Of a stretch of 41,836 nucleotides of DNA, positions 24,827-31,954 are shown piece by piece. The position numbers and the translations under genes were made by a program. The notes beneath the pieces are model-generated. The model searched no databases. It saw only the letters and a list, made by a program, of their open reading frames with translations, and was not told where the DNA came from. This DNA is from Betaproteobacteria bacterium Ga0077523 (GTDB lineage Bacteria > Pseudomonadota > Gammaproteobacteria > Burkholderiales > Ga0077523). The stretch spans positions 1 through 41,836 of the forward strand of contig LNDQ01000068.1 in the NCBI GenBank assembly GCA_001464695.1, read 5' to 3'. The stretch's first letter is position 1. The number at the start of each line of letters is the position of its first letter.

Positions 24827-27800
24827 CTAGGCGTGTGTCGTCGCGGCGGCGAGCTCAGGGCCTTCGTCCTGGCGCTTGTGCACCTTGCGCACCAGGACCG
24901 AGTAGATGGTGGGGATCACGAACAGCGTGAGCAGCGTCCCCAGCATCAACCCGCCGACCACCACCCAGCCGATGGCCTGCCGCGACTCGGCCCCGGCCCC
25001 GTGAGCCAGTGCCAGCGGGACGGCGCCCAGCACCATGGCGGCGGTGGTCATCAGGATCGGGCGCAGCCGCAGTGTGGCGGCTTCCTGGACCGCCTCGATG
25101 CGGTCCATGCCGCGTTCGCGCAACTGGTTGGCGAACTCCACGATGAGAATGCCGTGCTTGGTGATGAGGCCCACCAGCATCACCAGGCCCACCTTGCTGT
25201 ACACGTTGAGGGTGCCGCCGTTGCCCAGCTTGGTGTTGATGTACATCACCAGCAGCGCACCGGTCATGGCGAGCGGCACCGTGAACATGATGACCAGCGG
25301 ACCGACGAAGCTCTCGAACTGCGCGGCGAGCACGAGGTAGATGACCAGCAGCGCCAGGCCGAAGGTGACGATCAGCTGCGCCCCCGACTCGCGGAACTCG
25401 CGCGAGATGTTGTCGAGGTCGGTGCGGGTCTCCGGTCCGAGTTCGGTCTTGACCAGCGCGTCCATGTGATCGAGCACCTGGCCGAGCGTGTAGCCGGGGG
25501 CCGGTTCACCATTGATCACCGCCGCGCGCAGCTTGTTGAAGTGGTTGAGCTCCTTCGGACCGACCGACTCCGAGATCGACACGAGGTTCGATAACTGGTG
25601 CAAGGTGCCGTCGTTGCCACGGACGTAGATGGACGTGAGGTCGCTCGGTTGCCGGCGCTTGTCGTCCTCCATCTGCACCACGACGTCGTACTGCTTGCCC
25701 TCGTGCTTGTAGCGCGTGACGTCGAAACCGCCGAGCAGCGTTTCCAGCGTGTGGCCGATGGTGTTCATCGACACGCCTAGTGCTGAGGCCTTGTCGCGAT
25801 CGATCTTGACCGAGAGCTGGGGTTTGTTGAGCTTCAGGTCCGTGTCGAGCGCGGTGATGCCCGGGTAATCGCGCAGCTTCGCCATCATCTTGTTGACCTT
25901 CACCTGCAGGTCTTCGTAAGTGTTGCCGTAGATGACGTACTCGACGCTCTTCGCGAACAGCGGCTGGCCGAGGGCGGGCAGCGCCTTGGTGAAGGACAGG
26001 GCACCCGGCAGGCCGCCGAAGAGCTTCGGCCCCAGTTCCTTTGTGATCGCCTGCTGGCCGCGCTTGCGCTCGTGCCAGGGCTTCAGGACCGCGAAGGCCA
26101 CACCCAGGTTGACCGGGTTGGGGCGGTCCAGGCCGGGCGCCACCACGGCGAACATCGTTTCGATCTCGGGCACGCCCTTGGTCATCTCCTCCACCGCGCG
26201 CATGTAGCCGTCGGTGTACTGCATGCTCGAGCCTTCCGGCGCGATCACGAAGGCGAGGAACATGCTCCGGTCTTCCTCGGGCGACAGCTCGTCCTTCAGC
26301 TGACCGAGCAGCCAGACCATCGAGCCCACCGTCGCGACCAGCACGAGGGCGATGACCCAGCGATGGCGCAGCGTCCAGCCGAGCATCGACCGGTAGACGT
26401 TCACCATGCCGGCGAAGAACGGTTCGGTCTTGTAGTACAGCCAACTGTGCTCGGCCCGCAGGAACTTCGAGCACATCATCGGCACCAGCGTCAGTGCGAC
26501 GAAGCCGGACACGACCACCGAGGTCGCCACGGTCAGCGCGAACTCCGTCATCAGCTTGCCGACGTTGCCTTCGGCGAAGGACAGGGGCGTGAACACGGCG
26601 GCGAGGGTGATCGTCATCGCGATGACCGCGAAGCCGATCTCCTTGCTGCCCACCAGCGCCGCCTTGAAGGGCTTCATGCCCTCCTCGATGTGGCGGTGTA
26701 CGTTCTCCAGCACGACGATGGCGTCGTCCACCACGAGACCGATCGAGAGCACCACGCCGAGCAGCGTGAGCGTGTTGATGGAGAACCCCATCACCTTGAG
26801 GAAGGTGAAGTGCCCGATGATGGACACCGGGATCGTCACGGCGGGGATGATCGTCGCGCGGAACTCGCGCAGGAAGAAGAAGATCACCAGTACCACGAGG
26901 GCCAGGGCGACGTAGATCGTTTCCATCACGGAATCGACCGAGGCCTGGATGAACTGCGAGGTGTCCACCGCCACCCACATCTTCATGCCGGGCTGCAGCG
27001 TGGTTTCGAGCCGCGGCAGCAGTTCCTTCACCGCCTGGGCGACTTCGAGCGTGTTGGCGGTCGATTGCTTGACCACACCCAGCCCGAGCGCTTCCTCGCC
27101 TCGGACTCGCACGATCTTGCGATTCTCGTACGGACCCGGGGCCGCGCGGCCGACGTCGCGGAGGCGGATCGGATATCCGTTCACCTCCTTGATGATCATG
27201 TTGTTGAATTCTTCGGGCGACAGCAGATCGGTGCGCGCCTGGACGGTGAATTCGCGTTGCGTGCTCTCGATGCGACCGCCGGGCGAATCGAGGTTCTGGC
27301 GTTTCAACGCGTCCTCGACGTCCTGCGCGGTGAGGCCCTGGGCGGCGAGGCGCTCGCGGTCGAGCCACACCCGCATCGCATACTTGCGTTCGCCGCCGAT
27401 GATGACCGAGGCTACCCCGGGAATCGCCTTGAGCGGATCGGTCAGGTAACGGTCGGCGAAGTCGGTCATCTCCATCGGCGAGTGCTGGCCGCTGGTGAGC
27501 GCCACCCACACGATGGGCTGGGCGTCGGCTTCGATCTTCGACACCACCGGGTTGTCCGCGGCGGCAGGAATGTTCTTCCGCACGCGCGCGACCCGGTCGC
27601 GCACGTCGTTCGCCGCACCGTCGATCTCGCGGCTGGTGACGAAGGTGACCGTGATCTGGCTTACCTCTTCCCGGCTCTGCGACTTGATGGTCTTGATGCC
27701 CTCGATGCCCGAGAGCGAATCCTCGAGCGGCTGGGTGATCGCGCTTTCCATCACCTGCGCCGTCGCGCCCTTGTAGACGGTGCGCACCGAGACCACGGGG

Positions 27801-27925
27801 GGGTCGATGTTCGGATACTCGCGCACCGGCATCCGTGTGTACGACAGGAAGCCCATCAGGATGATGAGCAGGCTCATGACGGTGGCGAGCACCGGACGGC
27901 GGATCGAGATGTCGGACAGGACCAT
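24827..27925 (-). CDS. RND efflux pump inner-membrane subunit (HAE1 family)
   Basis: A 1032-residue proton-driven exporter. The first membrane helix (RRPVLATVMSLLIILMG) is followed by the porter domain opening REYPNIDPPVVSV. The proton-relay acidic pair is Asp400/Asp401 in the segment GLVVDDAIVVLENVHRH, and a duplicated second half ends with helices near the C-terminus. The length is normal for AcrB/MexB-type pumps. The closest look is to the MexK/VexK-like branch, from memory. The adaptor gene lies 5 bp upstream. No outer-membrane channel gene follows, so a TolC-like partner must come from elsewhere. It is probably controlled by the divergent LysR gene at 29319. Confidence 0.95.
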   Translation of the reverse strand: MVLSDISIRRPVLATVMSLLIILMGFLSYTRMPVREYPNIDPPVVSVRTVYKGATAQVMESAITQPLEDSLSGIEGIKTIKSQSREEVSQITVTFVTSREIDGAANDVRDRVARVRKNIPAAADNPVVSKIEADAQPIVWVALTSGQHSPMEMTDFADRYLTDPLKAIPGVASVIIGGERKYAMRVWLDRERLAAQGLTAQDVEDALKRQNLDSPGGRIESTQREFTVQARTDLLSPEEFNNMIIKEVNGYPIRLRDVGRAAPGPYENRKIVRVRGEEALGLGVVKQSTANTLEVAQAVKELLPRLETTLQPGMKMWVAVDTSQFIQASVDSVMETIYVALALVVLVIFFFLREFRATIIPAVTIPVSIIGHFTFLKVMGFSINTLTLLGVVLSIGLVVDDAIVVLENVHRHIEEGMKPFKAALVGSKEIGFAVIAMTITLAAVFTPLSFAEGNVGKLMTEFALTVATSVVVSGFVALTLVPMMCSKFLRAEHSWLYYKTEPFFAGMVNVYRSMLGWTLRHRWVIALVLVATVGSMVWLLGQLKDELSPEEDRSMFLAFVIAPEGSSMQYTDGYMRAVEEMTKGVPEIETMFAVVAPGLDRPNPVNLGVAFAVLKPWHERKRGQQAITKELGPKLFGGLPGALSFTKALPALGQPLFAKSVEYVIYGNTYEDLQVKVNKMMAKLRDYPGITALDTDLKLNKPQLSVKIDRDKASALGVSMNTIGHTLETLLGGFDVTRYKHEGKQYDVVVQMEDDKRRQPSDLTSIYVRGNDGTLHQLSNLVSISESVGPKELNHFNKLRAAVINGEPAPGYTLGQVLDHMDALVKTELGPETRTDLDNISREFRESGAQLIVTFGLALLVIYLVLAAQFESFVGPLVIMFTVPLAMTGALLVMYINTKLGNGGTLNVYSKVGLVMLVGLITKHGILIVEFANQLRERGMDRIEAVQEAATLRLRPILMTTAAMVLGAVPLALAHGAGAESRQAIGWVVVGGLMLGTLLTLFVIPTIYSVLVRKVHKRQDEGPELAAATTHA

Positions 27926-27930
27926 GTCGT

Positions 27931-29103
27931 TCAGCCCCCTGTCTTCGAGCCGGCGGCGGGAGCGCCCGCGGTGGCCGGCGGTGCCGAGGGCAGCACCATC
28001 ACCGGTGCACCATCGCGCATCTTCATCTGGCCGTCGGTCATGACGACGTCGTGATCCTTGAGGCCTTCGAGGATCTCGACCTCACCCGGACGCCGCACAC
28101 CGAGCACCACCTTGGTCAGTACGGCCTTGCCGTCGACGATCTTGTAGACGAACGAGTCGCGCCCCTGCGGCCAGATGGCCTCTTCCGGGATGATGATGGC
28201 GTTGGGGCGCGATTCGAGCAGGATGCTCACGCGGCCGAACATGCCCGGCTTCAGCTTGACCTGGCTGTTCGGGACCTGGGCGCGCGCCAGCACGGTGCGG
28301 CTCTTTTCGTCGACGGTCGGCTCGATCGCGTAGATGCGGCCCGTGAACACGTCGTTCGGGAAAGCATCGGTACGGATGCTGACCGTGAGCCCGGGCTTCA
28401 ATTTGGAGACGTAGACCTCCGGCACGCGGAAATCGAGCTTGAGCGAGCTCACGTTCTCGAGGCGCACGATGTCGTCGCCGGCCTTCACATACGCACCGGG
28501 GCTGATCAGGCGCAGGCCCACGATGCCGCTGAAGGGAGCGATGACCGTGGATTTGGCGAGCGCCACCTCATCCTGCTGCTGCTTGGCGAGGGCGACATCC
28601 ATGGTGCCTTTGGCGACGTCCACGGCGTCCTGGCTCACGAACTTCTGTGCGAGCAGTTCCTTGGCGCGTTCGTAGCGCTGCCGCTCCTTGGTCGCGTCGG
28701 CGGTCGAACCGGCCAGCTTGGCCTGGAACTCGGACGGGTCGAGGGTCACCAGCTTGGCGCCCTTCTGTACCGCCTGACCTTCCTGGAAGTTGAGCGCCAT
28801 GACGCGGCCCGGGATTTCCGAACGGATCACCACGGACTCTGCGGGGAGCAGTGTGCCGACCGCGGTGATGTCGTTCTCGACTTTGCCTACGCGCACCGGT
28901 TCGGCCTTCACGGGGAGTCCCATGGGCTTGGCCGGGCCGCCGGCGGCCGGACCACCTGGCTTCGGCGCGTCGCCGGCCTTGGTCTCGGCCGGCTTCGCTG
29001 CACCGGGCGAGGGCGGCTTCGATTCGGAGTTGCTCCCGCAGCCAACGATCATCAAAGCGGCCAGCGCGGCCGGCAGGAGCGAAACGGACAACGGACGGCG
29101 CAT
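27931..29103 (-). CDS. RND efflux periplasmic adaptor lipoprotein (MFP/HlyD family)
   Basis: 390 residues. It has a lipoprotein signal with lipobox MIVGC (Cys22), then a Pro/Ala/Gly/Lys-rich linker of about 45 residues. The core follows the AcrA layout: lipoyl half (IRSEIPGRVMALNFQEGQ), a helical hairpin with KFVSQDAVDVAKG, second lipoyl half (APFSGIVGLRLISPGAYV), beta barrel and membrane-proximal domain. The adaptor connects the inner-membrane pump to an outer-membrane channel. ATG at 29103; a GTG at 29112 is also in frame and neither has a strong ribosome site. The linker is longer than usual. Confidence 0.93.
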   Translation of the reverse strand: MRRPLSVSLLPAALAALMIVGCGSNSESKPPSPGAAKPAETKAGDAPKPGGPAAGGPAKPMGLPVKAEPVRVGKVENDITAVGTLLPAESVVIRSEIPGRVMALNFQEGQAVQKGAKLVTLDPSEFQAKLAGSTADATKERQRYERAKELLAQKFVSQDAVDVAKGTMDVALAKQQQDEVALAKSTVIAPFSGIVGLRLISPGAYVKAGDDIVRLENVSSLKLDFRVPEVYVSKLKPGLTVSIRTDAFPNDVFTGRIYAIEPTVDEKSRTVLARAQVPNSQVKLKPGMFGRVSILLESRPNAIIIPEEAIWPQGRDSFVYKIVDGKAVLTKVVLGVRRPGEVEILEGLKDHDVVMTDGQMKMRDGAPVMVLPSAPPATAGAPAAGSKTGG

Positions 29104-29144
29104 GATTTTCACTGGAGAAGCCTCGAACGATGCGTGCAGCGGTG

Positions 29145-29192
29145 AAAAAACCCCCCGGCGCCATCCATCTTCTCTTTCGAAAATGAGGCGCC
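29145..29192 (-). promoter_or_regulatory. Possible attenuator in the RND operon leader
   Basis: On the minus strand GGCGCC (29192-29187) pairs with GGCGCC (29162-29157) across a 24-nt loop, followed by GGGGGG and TTTTTT (29150-29145), about 42 nt before the adaptor start. The arrangement resembles a terminator in the leader, but the G-run between the stem and the T-run makes it atypical. Confidence 0.25.
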
Positions 29193-29261
29193 GCGGACAC
29201 TGAAGTGGGTCGCCGCTGGGATGCATTCCTACCCCTACGTCTTCCAGGCGGCGGTCTGGTG

Positions 29262-29277
29262 CTGACCAAAGGGTCAG
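29262..29277. promoter_or_regulatory. Dyad CTGACC-N4-GGTCAG in the LysR/RND divergent promoter region
   Basis: Perfect 6-bp inverted repeat 41 bp upstream of the LysR ATG, with a TATCAT box (29289-29294) between it and the start. The place fits a LysR autoregulatory site. It lacks the classical T-N11-A core in clear form. Confidence 0.4.
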
Positions 29278-29318
29278 TAATTGCTCCTTATCATAGCGGA
29301 GTTTACTCGCCCTTCGCC

Positions 29319-30221
29319 ATGCGCTTATCCCTCGAAGCTCTTGCGACTCTCGATGCCATCGCCCGCCGCGGCAGCTTCGCCGCTGCCGCCGAGGAGTTGC
29401 ATCGCGTTCCGTCGGCCGTTACCTACACTGTCCAGAAGCTCGAGCAGGACCTCGGCGTGCCGCTGTTCGACCGCAGCGGCCACCGCGCGAAACTGACCCC
29501 CGCCGGCGCCGAATTGCTTCGCGAGGGCCGGCATCTGCTGCGTTCGGCCGCCGAGATCGAGCGCCGCGTGCAGCGCCTCGCCGAGGGTTGGGAGTCCGAG
29601 CTCGCCATCGCGGTGGACGACATCATCGCGCTCGAGCGCGTCTATCCGCTGATGGGGCGGTTCTACGCGCTCAATCCGGGGACGCGCTTGCGGGTGGGCG
29701 CGGAAGTGCTGGCCGGCTCGTGGGATGCCTTGCAGTCCGGCCGAGCCGACCTCGTGATCGGCGCCTCCGGCGACCCGCCGGCCGAGGGCGGTTGTTCGCT
29801 GCAGCCCATGGGCGTGGTGGCGTTCGATTTCGTGGTCGCGCCGGACCATCCGCTCGCGGCTGCGCCGGAACCGCTGGCACCGGAAGCCATCCTCACGTAC
29901 CGCGCCATTCTGGTCGCGGACAGTTCCCGTACGCTGCCCACGCGCACCACCGGCCTCATTTCGGGGCAGGATTGCCTGACGGTGCCAAGCATGCGGGCGA
30001 AGATCGACGCCCATGTGGCGGGCCTGGGGGTAGGTTACCTGCCAGCCCATAGGGCGCGCCCGCTCGTCGCCGCCGGAACGCTGGTGGCCAAGTCCGTACT
30101 GGAGTCCAAACCTACCGCGCAGCTCTACGTCGCTTCGCGACCGCGCGGTTCGGGCAAGGCGCTGAAGTGGTTCCTTACCCAGCTGGACGATCCGGCGACG
30201 CTGGGATCCCTCCTCGCCTGA
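29319..30221 (+). CDS. LysR-family transcriptional regulator
   Basis: 300 residues. The N-terminal winged helix reads LSLEALATLDAIARRGSFAAAAEELHRVPSAV followed by YTVQKLEQDLGVPLFDRSG, typical of LysR. The C-terminal periplasmic-binding-like effector domain follows from about residue 90. The ATG at 29319 gives the normal LysR N-terminus. It is divergent from the RND adaptor gene with a 215-bp shared region, so local control of the pump is the simplest guess. The inducer is unknown. Confidence 0.9.
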   Translation: MRLSLEALATLDAIARRGSFAAAAEELHRVPSAVTYTVQKLEQDLGVPLFDRSGHRAKLTPAGAELLREGRHLLRSAAEIERRVQRLAEGWESELAIAVDDIIALERVYPLMGRFYALNPGTRLRVGAEVLAGSWDALQSGRADLVIGASGDPPAEGGCSLQPMGVVAFDFVVAPDHPLAAAPEPLAPEAILTYRAILVADSSRTLPTRTTGLISGQDCLTVPSMRAKIDAHVAGLGVGYLPAHRARPLVAAGTLVAKSVLESKPTAQLYVASRPRGSGKALKWFLTQLDDPATLGSLLA

Positions 30222-30236
30222 GGAGGGGGAGGGCCC

Positions 30237-30659
30237 TCAGTTCAGGTTGCCGCGGCGCCCTGCGGGACAGGCGCGTCGCATGGCGATCATGGACTCGGCT
30301 TCGCGGTCGCGGCGCATCTCTTCGCGCACCTCATCGATATCAAGGTTCTGCGCGCGCCGCAGGAGCGCTTCGAACTGGGGAGCCGAGAACGCGGCCGGGC
30401 CGCAGTACAGACCGACGCCCTTGCGGAACAGCACCAGGGCGGGAGCAGCCTCGATGCCGAACAGGCCTGCCAGCGAGTTCGAATCCGACCAGGGGACGCG
30501 CCGGAAGGCCACGTCGGGCATGCGTTGCATGACATCCTCGAAGGCCGCGCGAAAGGCGCGACCGGCTTCGCTGCCTTCGTCGTCGAACACGATCGCGAGG
30601 GTCGCGTGGGCCGCGATCAGCGCGTCGAGGGTGTCCCGGTCGGGCAGCGTCGCGACCAT
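30237..30659 (-). CDS. Degenerate thioredoxin-like protein without CxxC
   Basis: 140 residues. The fold is thioredoxin-like by pattern: strand (ATLAIVFDDEG), helix (GRAFRAAFEDVMQRM), strand (DVAFRRVPW), the LAGLFGIEAAPALVLFRKG segment with the cis-Pro position, and a C-terminal helix. The place of the WCGPC active site is taken by DDEGSEAG, so it cannot act as a dithiol reductase. The C-terminus is charged and Arg/Met-rich. The ATG at 30659 was chosen because upstream frame runs into a repeated intergenic element. It lies in tandem with the true thioredoxin gene; a role as a binding or chaperone-like partner is inference. Confidence 0.7.
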   Translation of the reverse strand: MVATLPDRDTLDALIAAHATLAIVFDDEGSEAGRAFRAAFEDVMQRMPDVAFRRVPWSDSNSLAGLFGIEAAPALVLFRKGVGLYCGPAAFSAPQFEALLRRAQNLDIDEVREEMRRDREAESMIAMRRACPAGRRGNLN

Positions 30660-30671
30660 TGTCGAAGGGCG

Positions 30672-30748
30672 CTCAGCCCTCGCCGGGCCGCCCCAAGAGG
30701 GCTGGCCCCCTGGGGGGAGAGGCCGCAAGGCCTGTCGGGGGGGAGGTC
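30672..30748. repeat. Intra-operon repeat, copy B of the 76-bp element
   Basis: Closely similar to 11752-11827: it shares CTCAGCCCTCGCCGGGCCG, then CCAAGAGGGCTGGCCCC, and ends TCGGGGGGGAGGTC. It fills the gap between the thioredoxin stop (30753) and the thioredoxin-like start (30659), in the same orientation relative to the genes as copy A. Confidence 0.85.
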
Positions 30749-30752
30749 ACCT

Positions 30753-31136
30753 TCAGGCCTGGGCAGCGGGCTCCGCTGCGTCGCGGGCCGCGATTTCGCT
30801 GTGGACTTTTGCCATGTCGATCCCCTTCACCTCTTCGATCAGCTTTTCGAAGGCGCCGCCCATCATAGCGCCGGGCTGGGAGAAGAGAATGATCTGCTCG
30901 CGAAAGACCATCAAGGTCGGAATCGCGCGGATGCTGAACTGCTGGGCGATCTCCGGCACGTCCTCGGTATTGAGCTTGGCGAAGACGACGTCGGGGTGCT
31001 GTTCAGACGTGGCTTCGAATACCGGGGCGAAGGCGCGACAGGGACCGCACCACGGGGCCCAGAAATCGATGATCACGATGTCGTTACCCTCGATCGTGGA
31101 CTCGAAGTTGTCCAGGGTCAGTTCGACGGTTGCCAT
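30753..31136 (-). CDS. Thioredoxin family protein
   Basis: 127 residues with the full active site WAPWCGPC (Cys30, Cys33), the buried Asp in DFWAPW, and the cis-Pro loop IRAIPTLMV (Pro73). It is longer than Trx1 at the C-terminus, ending in an Ala/Glu-rich tail. It reduces protein disulfides in the cytoplasm. The ATG at 31136 has AGGAG upstream. It is divergent from dps across a 221-bp region and followed by a non-catalytic thioredoxin-like gene. This is probably a stress-related paralogue rather than the housekeeping TrxA, judging by context. Confidence 0.92.
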   Translation of the reverse strand: MATVELTLDNFESTIEGNDIVIIDFWAPWCGPCRAFAPVFEATSEQHPDVVFAKLNTEDVPEIAQQFSIRAIPTLMVFREQIILFSQPGAMMGGAFEKLIEEVKGIDMAKVHSEIAARDAAEPAAQA

Positions 31137-31250
31137 GGAAAAACACTCCTGCAGGTAGGGTGACGGGGCCGCTCGAATGCCGCGGATCGACTCTCGCCAA
31201 GATAGGGGCGAGCGCCATGGAACGCAACCGCCCGCCACCCTGAAAATTCC

Positions 31251-31303
31251 TATCGTGGCGATAAGAACAATTCATCATCGAATTCGGGGGCAATCCCTAT
31301 ACT
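31251..31303 (+). promoter_or_regulatory. Candidate dps promoter with upstream dyad
   Basis: A TATACT -10 box (31298-31303) lies 54 bp before the dps start. About 35 bp upstream is the dyad TATCG-TGG-CGATA (31251-31263), which could bind a stress regulator. No good -35 is seen at normal spacing, as is common for activated or stationary-phase promoters. The same region must serve the divergent thioredoxin gene. Confidence 0.35.
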
Positions 31304-31357
31304 CGAGACGAGTGCGCACCTGGCGCCGAACCGATCAACGAGACCAGGAGGTCGAAC

Positions 31358-31831
31358 GTGAAACCGAACATCGGCTTGAGCGATGCCCAACGCAAGGGCG
31401 TCGTGGAGATCCTGAATCGCCTGCTGGCAGACGAGGTGGTGCTGTACGTCAAGACCCGCAACTACCACTGGAATGTGGAAGGTCCCGATTTCAGCGAGAC
31501 TCACAAGTTCTTCGAGGCGCAGTACGAAGAGCTCGACGAGATCATGGACGATGTCGCGGAGCGCGCGCGTGCCCTGGGTGGGCGCGCCGCGGGCTCGCTC
31601 GCGGCGTATCTCAAGCTCACCAAGTTGAAGGAAGACGACGGCAAGACCGTGGGCGAGAAAGCGATGATCAAGGACCTGCTGATCGGCCACGAAACCATCA
31701 TCCAGCGCCTGCGCAAGGAAGTGGAGATCGTCGGCGACAAGTTGGGCGATGTGGGCACCAACGATTTCCTTACCGGACTCATCGAGGCGCACGAAAAGAT
31801 GGCGTGGATGCTGCGTTCTTATTTGGCGTGA
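31358..31831 (+). CDS. dps: Dps family DNA-binding ferritin-like protein
   Basis: 157 residues, four-helix ferritin fold. The inter-subunit ferroxidase ligands match the Dps pattern: His37 (NYHWNVEGPDF), His49, Glu53, Asp64 and Glu68 (IMDDVAERA). It forms a dodecamer that oxidises and stores iron using hydrogen peroxide and protects DNA. The N-terminus is short, without a long Lys-rich tail, so DNA binding may be weak. It starts with GTG at 31358 after a strong AGGAGG site. The divergent neighbour is a thioredoxin, and a redox-signalling operon follows, so the block looks oxidative-stress related. Confidence 0.93.
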   Translation: MKPNIGLSDAQRKGVVEILNRLLADEVVLYVKTRNYHWNVEGPDFSETHKFFEAQYEELDEIMDDVAERARALGGRAAGSLAAYLKLTKLKEDDGKTVGEKAMIKDLLIGHETIIQRLRKEVEIVGDKLGDVGTNDFLTGLIEAHEKMAWMLRSYLA

Positions 31832-31852
31832 TGCCCCTATTGAGCGACGTTC

Positions 31853-31876
31853 ACCCTTCTCCCCGGGGAGAAGGGT
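31853..31876. repeat. 24-bp perfect palindrome after dps
   Basis: ACCCTTCTCCCC directly followed by its reverse complement GGGGAGAAGGGT, with no spacer, 21 bp after the dps stop. It could end the dps transcript (no U-tract) or be a REP-like unit. First of three hairpins in the leader of the next gene. Confidence 0.75.
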
Positions 31877-31909
31877 CGGGGATGAGGAGGAGCGTCCACG
31901 TATTGCGCA

Positions 31910-31951
31910 GATGTCGGCGCAGCCGACATCGATCCCTCCCGCCGGGAGGGA
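31910..31951 (+). promoter_or_regulatory. Two leader hairpins, the second covering the Shine-Dalgarno sequence
   Basis: Hairpin 1: GATGTCGGC / GCCGACATC (31910-31930, 3-nt loop). Hairpin 2: TCCCTCCCG / CGGGAGGGA (31933-31951, 1-nt centre). The ribosome-binding GGAGGG of the downstream gene lies wholly in the 3' arm of hairpin 2, 4 nt before the ATG at 31955, so translation may depend on opening the hairpin. Alternatively this is REP-like repeat DNA. Confidence 0.5.
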
Positions 31952-31954
31952 CGC

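Noticed and set aside
26072..28054. A 660-codon plus-strand open frame opposite the RND pump
   Set aside because: It is antisense to an unmistakable AcrB-type gene and has His/Asp/Arg-rich composition typical of shadow frames.
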